Shown here in pieces: positions 63,780 through 64,000 of a DNA stretch of 64,000 nt (positions are counted from its first letter, which is position 1; each line of letters starts with the position of its first letter). The DNA lies in contig NZ_FQUF01000004.1 in NCBI RefSeq assembly GCF_900129085.1, positions 46,156 to 110,155 on the forward strand, written 5' to 3'. The translations under genes and the position numbers were made by a program. The stretch comes from Atopostipes suicloacalis DSM 15692. Lineage in GTDB: Bacteria > Bacillota > Bacilli > Lactobacillales > Carnobacteriaceae_A. The notes under the pieces were generated by a model. The model saw only the letters and a program-made list of their open reading frames with translations. It searched no databases and was not told where the DNA came from.

Positions 63780-64000
63780 CAAATTAAATTCTAACACAAA
63801 AAAGACCAAGACTTATACACATTTGAACGAAACTGAAAGAGAAGATATAGAGAGATGGCTGAAAGAAGAAAAAAGCAAGTCGGAGATTGCTCGTTTATTA
63901 GATAGAGACAGATCAACCGTTACCCGTGAAATTAATAGAGGAACAACCACTCAAATTAAAACGATTAATGGTTATCAAAAAGAAGTAAAAGAATATATAG
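63775..64000 (+). CDS. IS30 family transposase, N-terminal part (partial)
   Basis: The frame is open to the window edge (75 codons visible). It begins MSKLNSNTKKTKTYTHLNET and then the IS30-type helix-turn-helix: EREDIERWLKEEKSKSEIA followed by RLLDRDRSTVTREINRG, matching the HTH_38 domain that binds the element's ends. AAGGAG lies eight bases before the ATG. The DDE catalytic domain is outside the window, so intactness is unknown. Confidence 0.9.
   Translation, partial: MSKLNSNTKKTKTYTHLNETEREDIERWLKEEKSKSEIARLLDRDRSTVTREINRGTTTQIKTINGYQKEVKEYI

Larger units (their letters stand above)
63687..64000 (+). mobile_element. IS30-family element, left end (continues beyond window)
   Basis: A transposase of the IS30 type starts at 63775, and the sequence upstream from about 63687 (ATTGTAAACTGAAGTGCACC) looks like the element's left end. 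The right end lies outside the window, so the exact terminus and target duplication cannot be confirmed. Confidence 0.75.

Overview
The window is a dense 64-kb stretch of a low-GC, Gram-positive chromosome. Gene order, T-box leaders, the L21 and S4 leaders, YlmH/SepF/DivIVA/EzrA/MinCD without MinE, a GshF-type glutathione enzyme, DUF1831 and CopY-type copper control point to the Bacillota order Lactobacillales. The Carnobacteriaceae/Enterococcaceae grade is my best guess (inference; no 16S is present).

Layout. (1) 1-11.2 kb: end of the division and cell-wall cluster (murD' murG divIB ftsA ftsZ sepF ylmG ylmH divIVA), then a T-box-controlled ileS. (2) 11.4-19.2 kb: a minus-strand TelA/XpaC pair, a Nudix hydrolase, a small membrane protein and mtnN; convergent ald; an aldo/keto reductase; rpsD with its autoregulatory leader; msrC. 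(3) 19.4-28.4 kb: ezrA, a NifZ-type cysteine desulfurase with thiI, a frameshifted membrane-protein gene, T-box valS and a HAD phosphatase. (4) 28.5-38.1 kb: radC, a cold-shock gene behind a 26-codon leader ORF, mreBCD-minCD, rplU-prp-rpmA, a YtxK-like methyltransferase and ackA. (5) 38.2-44.8 kb: a complete IS66 element with an 8-bp target duplication, inserted directly upstream of the promoter of a sugar ABC importer that has no ATPase gene of its own. (6) 44.8-57.5 kb: usp, a probable 6S RNA, rarA, gshF, iscS, DUF1831, a stand-alone GshF-type ligase paralogue, mnmA, a Cof-type HAD and recD2. (7) 57.6-64 kb: a repeat array, a CopY-controlled copper operon (frameshifted thioredoxin-fold gene, copY, copA, copZ), a lipid kinase, a YitT-family gene and the start of an IS30-type element.

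How the genes work together. One block builds and positions the division septum (FtsA/Z, SepF, DivIVA, EzrA, MinCD) and the rod wall (MreBCD). A sulfur-trafficking theme recurs: NifZ-ThiI for 4-thiouridine and thiazole, IscS-MnmA for 2-thiouridine, and GshF plus its paralogue using cysteine for glutathione. Translation genes are each under an RNA leader (two T-boxes, S4, L21).

Most unusual items: a family of intergenic hairpin repeats at three loci with a conserved loop and covarying stems (28.56, 34.46 and 57.58 kb); a leader ORF whose last codons contain the cspA ribosome-binding site; two different insertion sequences that each hide their own translation start in a hairpin formed only by read-through transcripts; two genes broken at homopolymer runs; and a stand-alone glutamate-cysteine ligase paralogue between iscS and mnmA.
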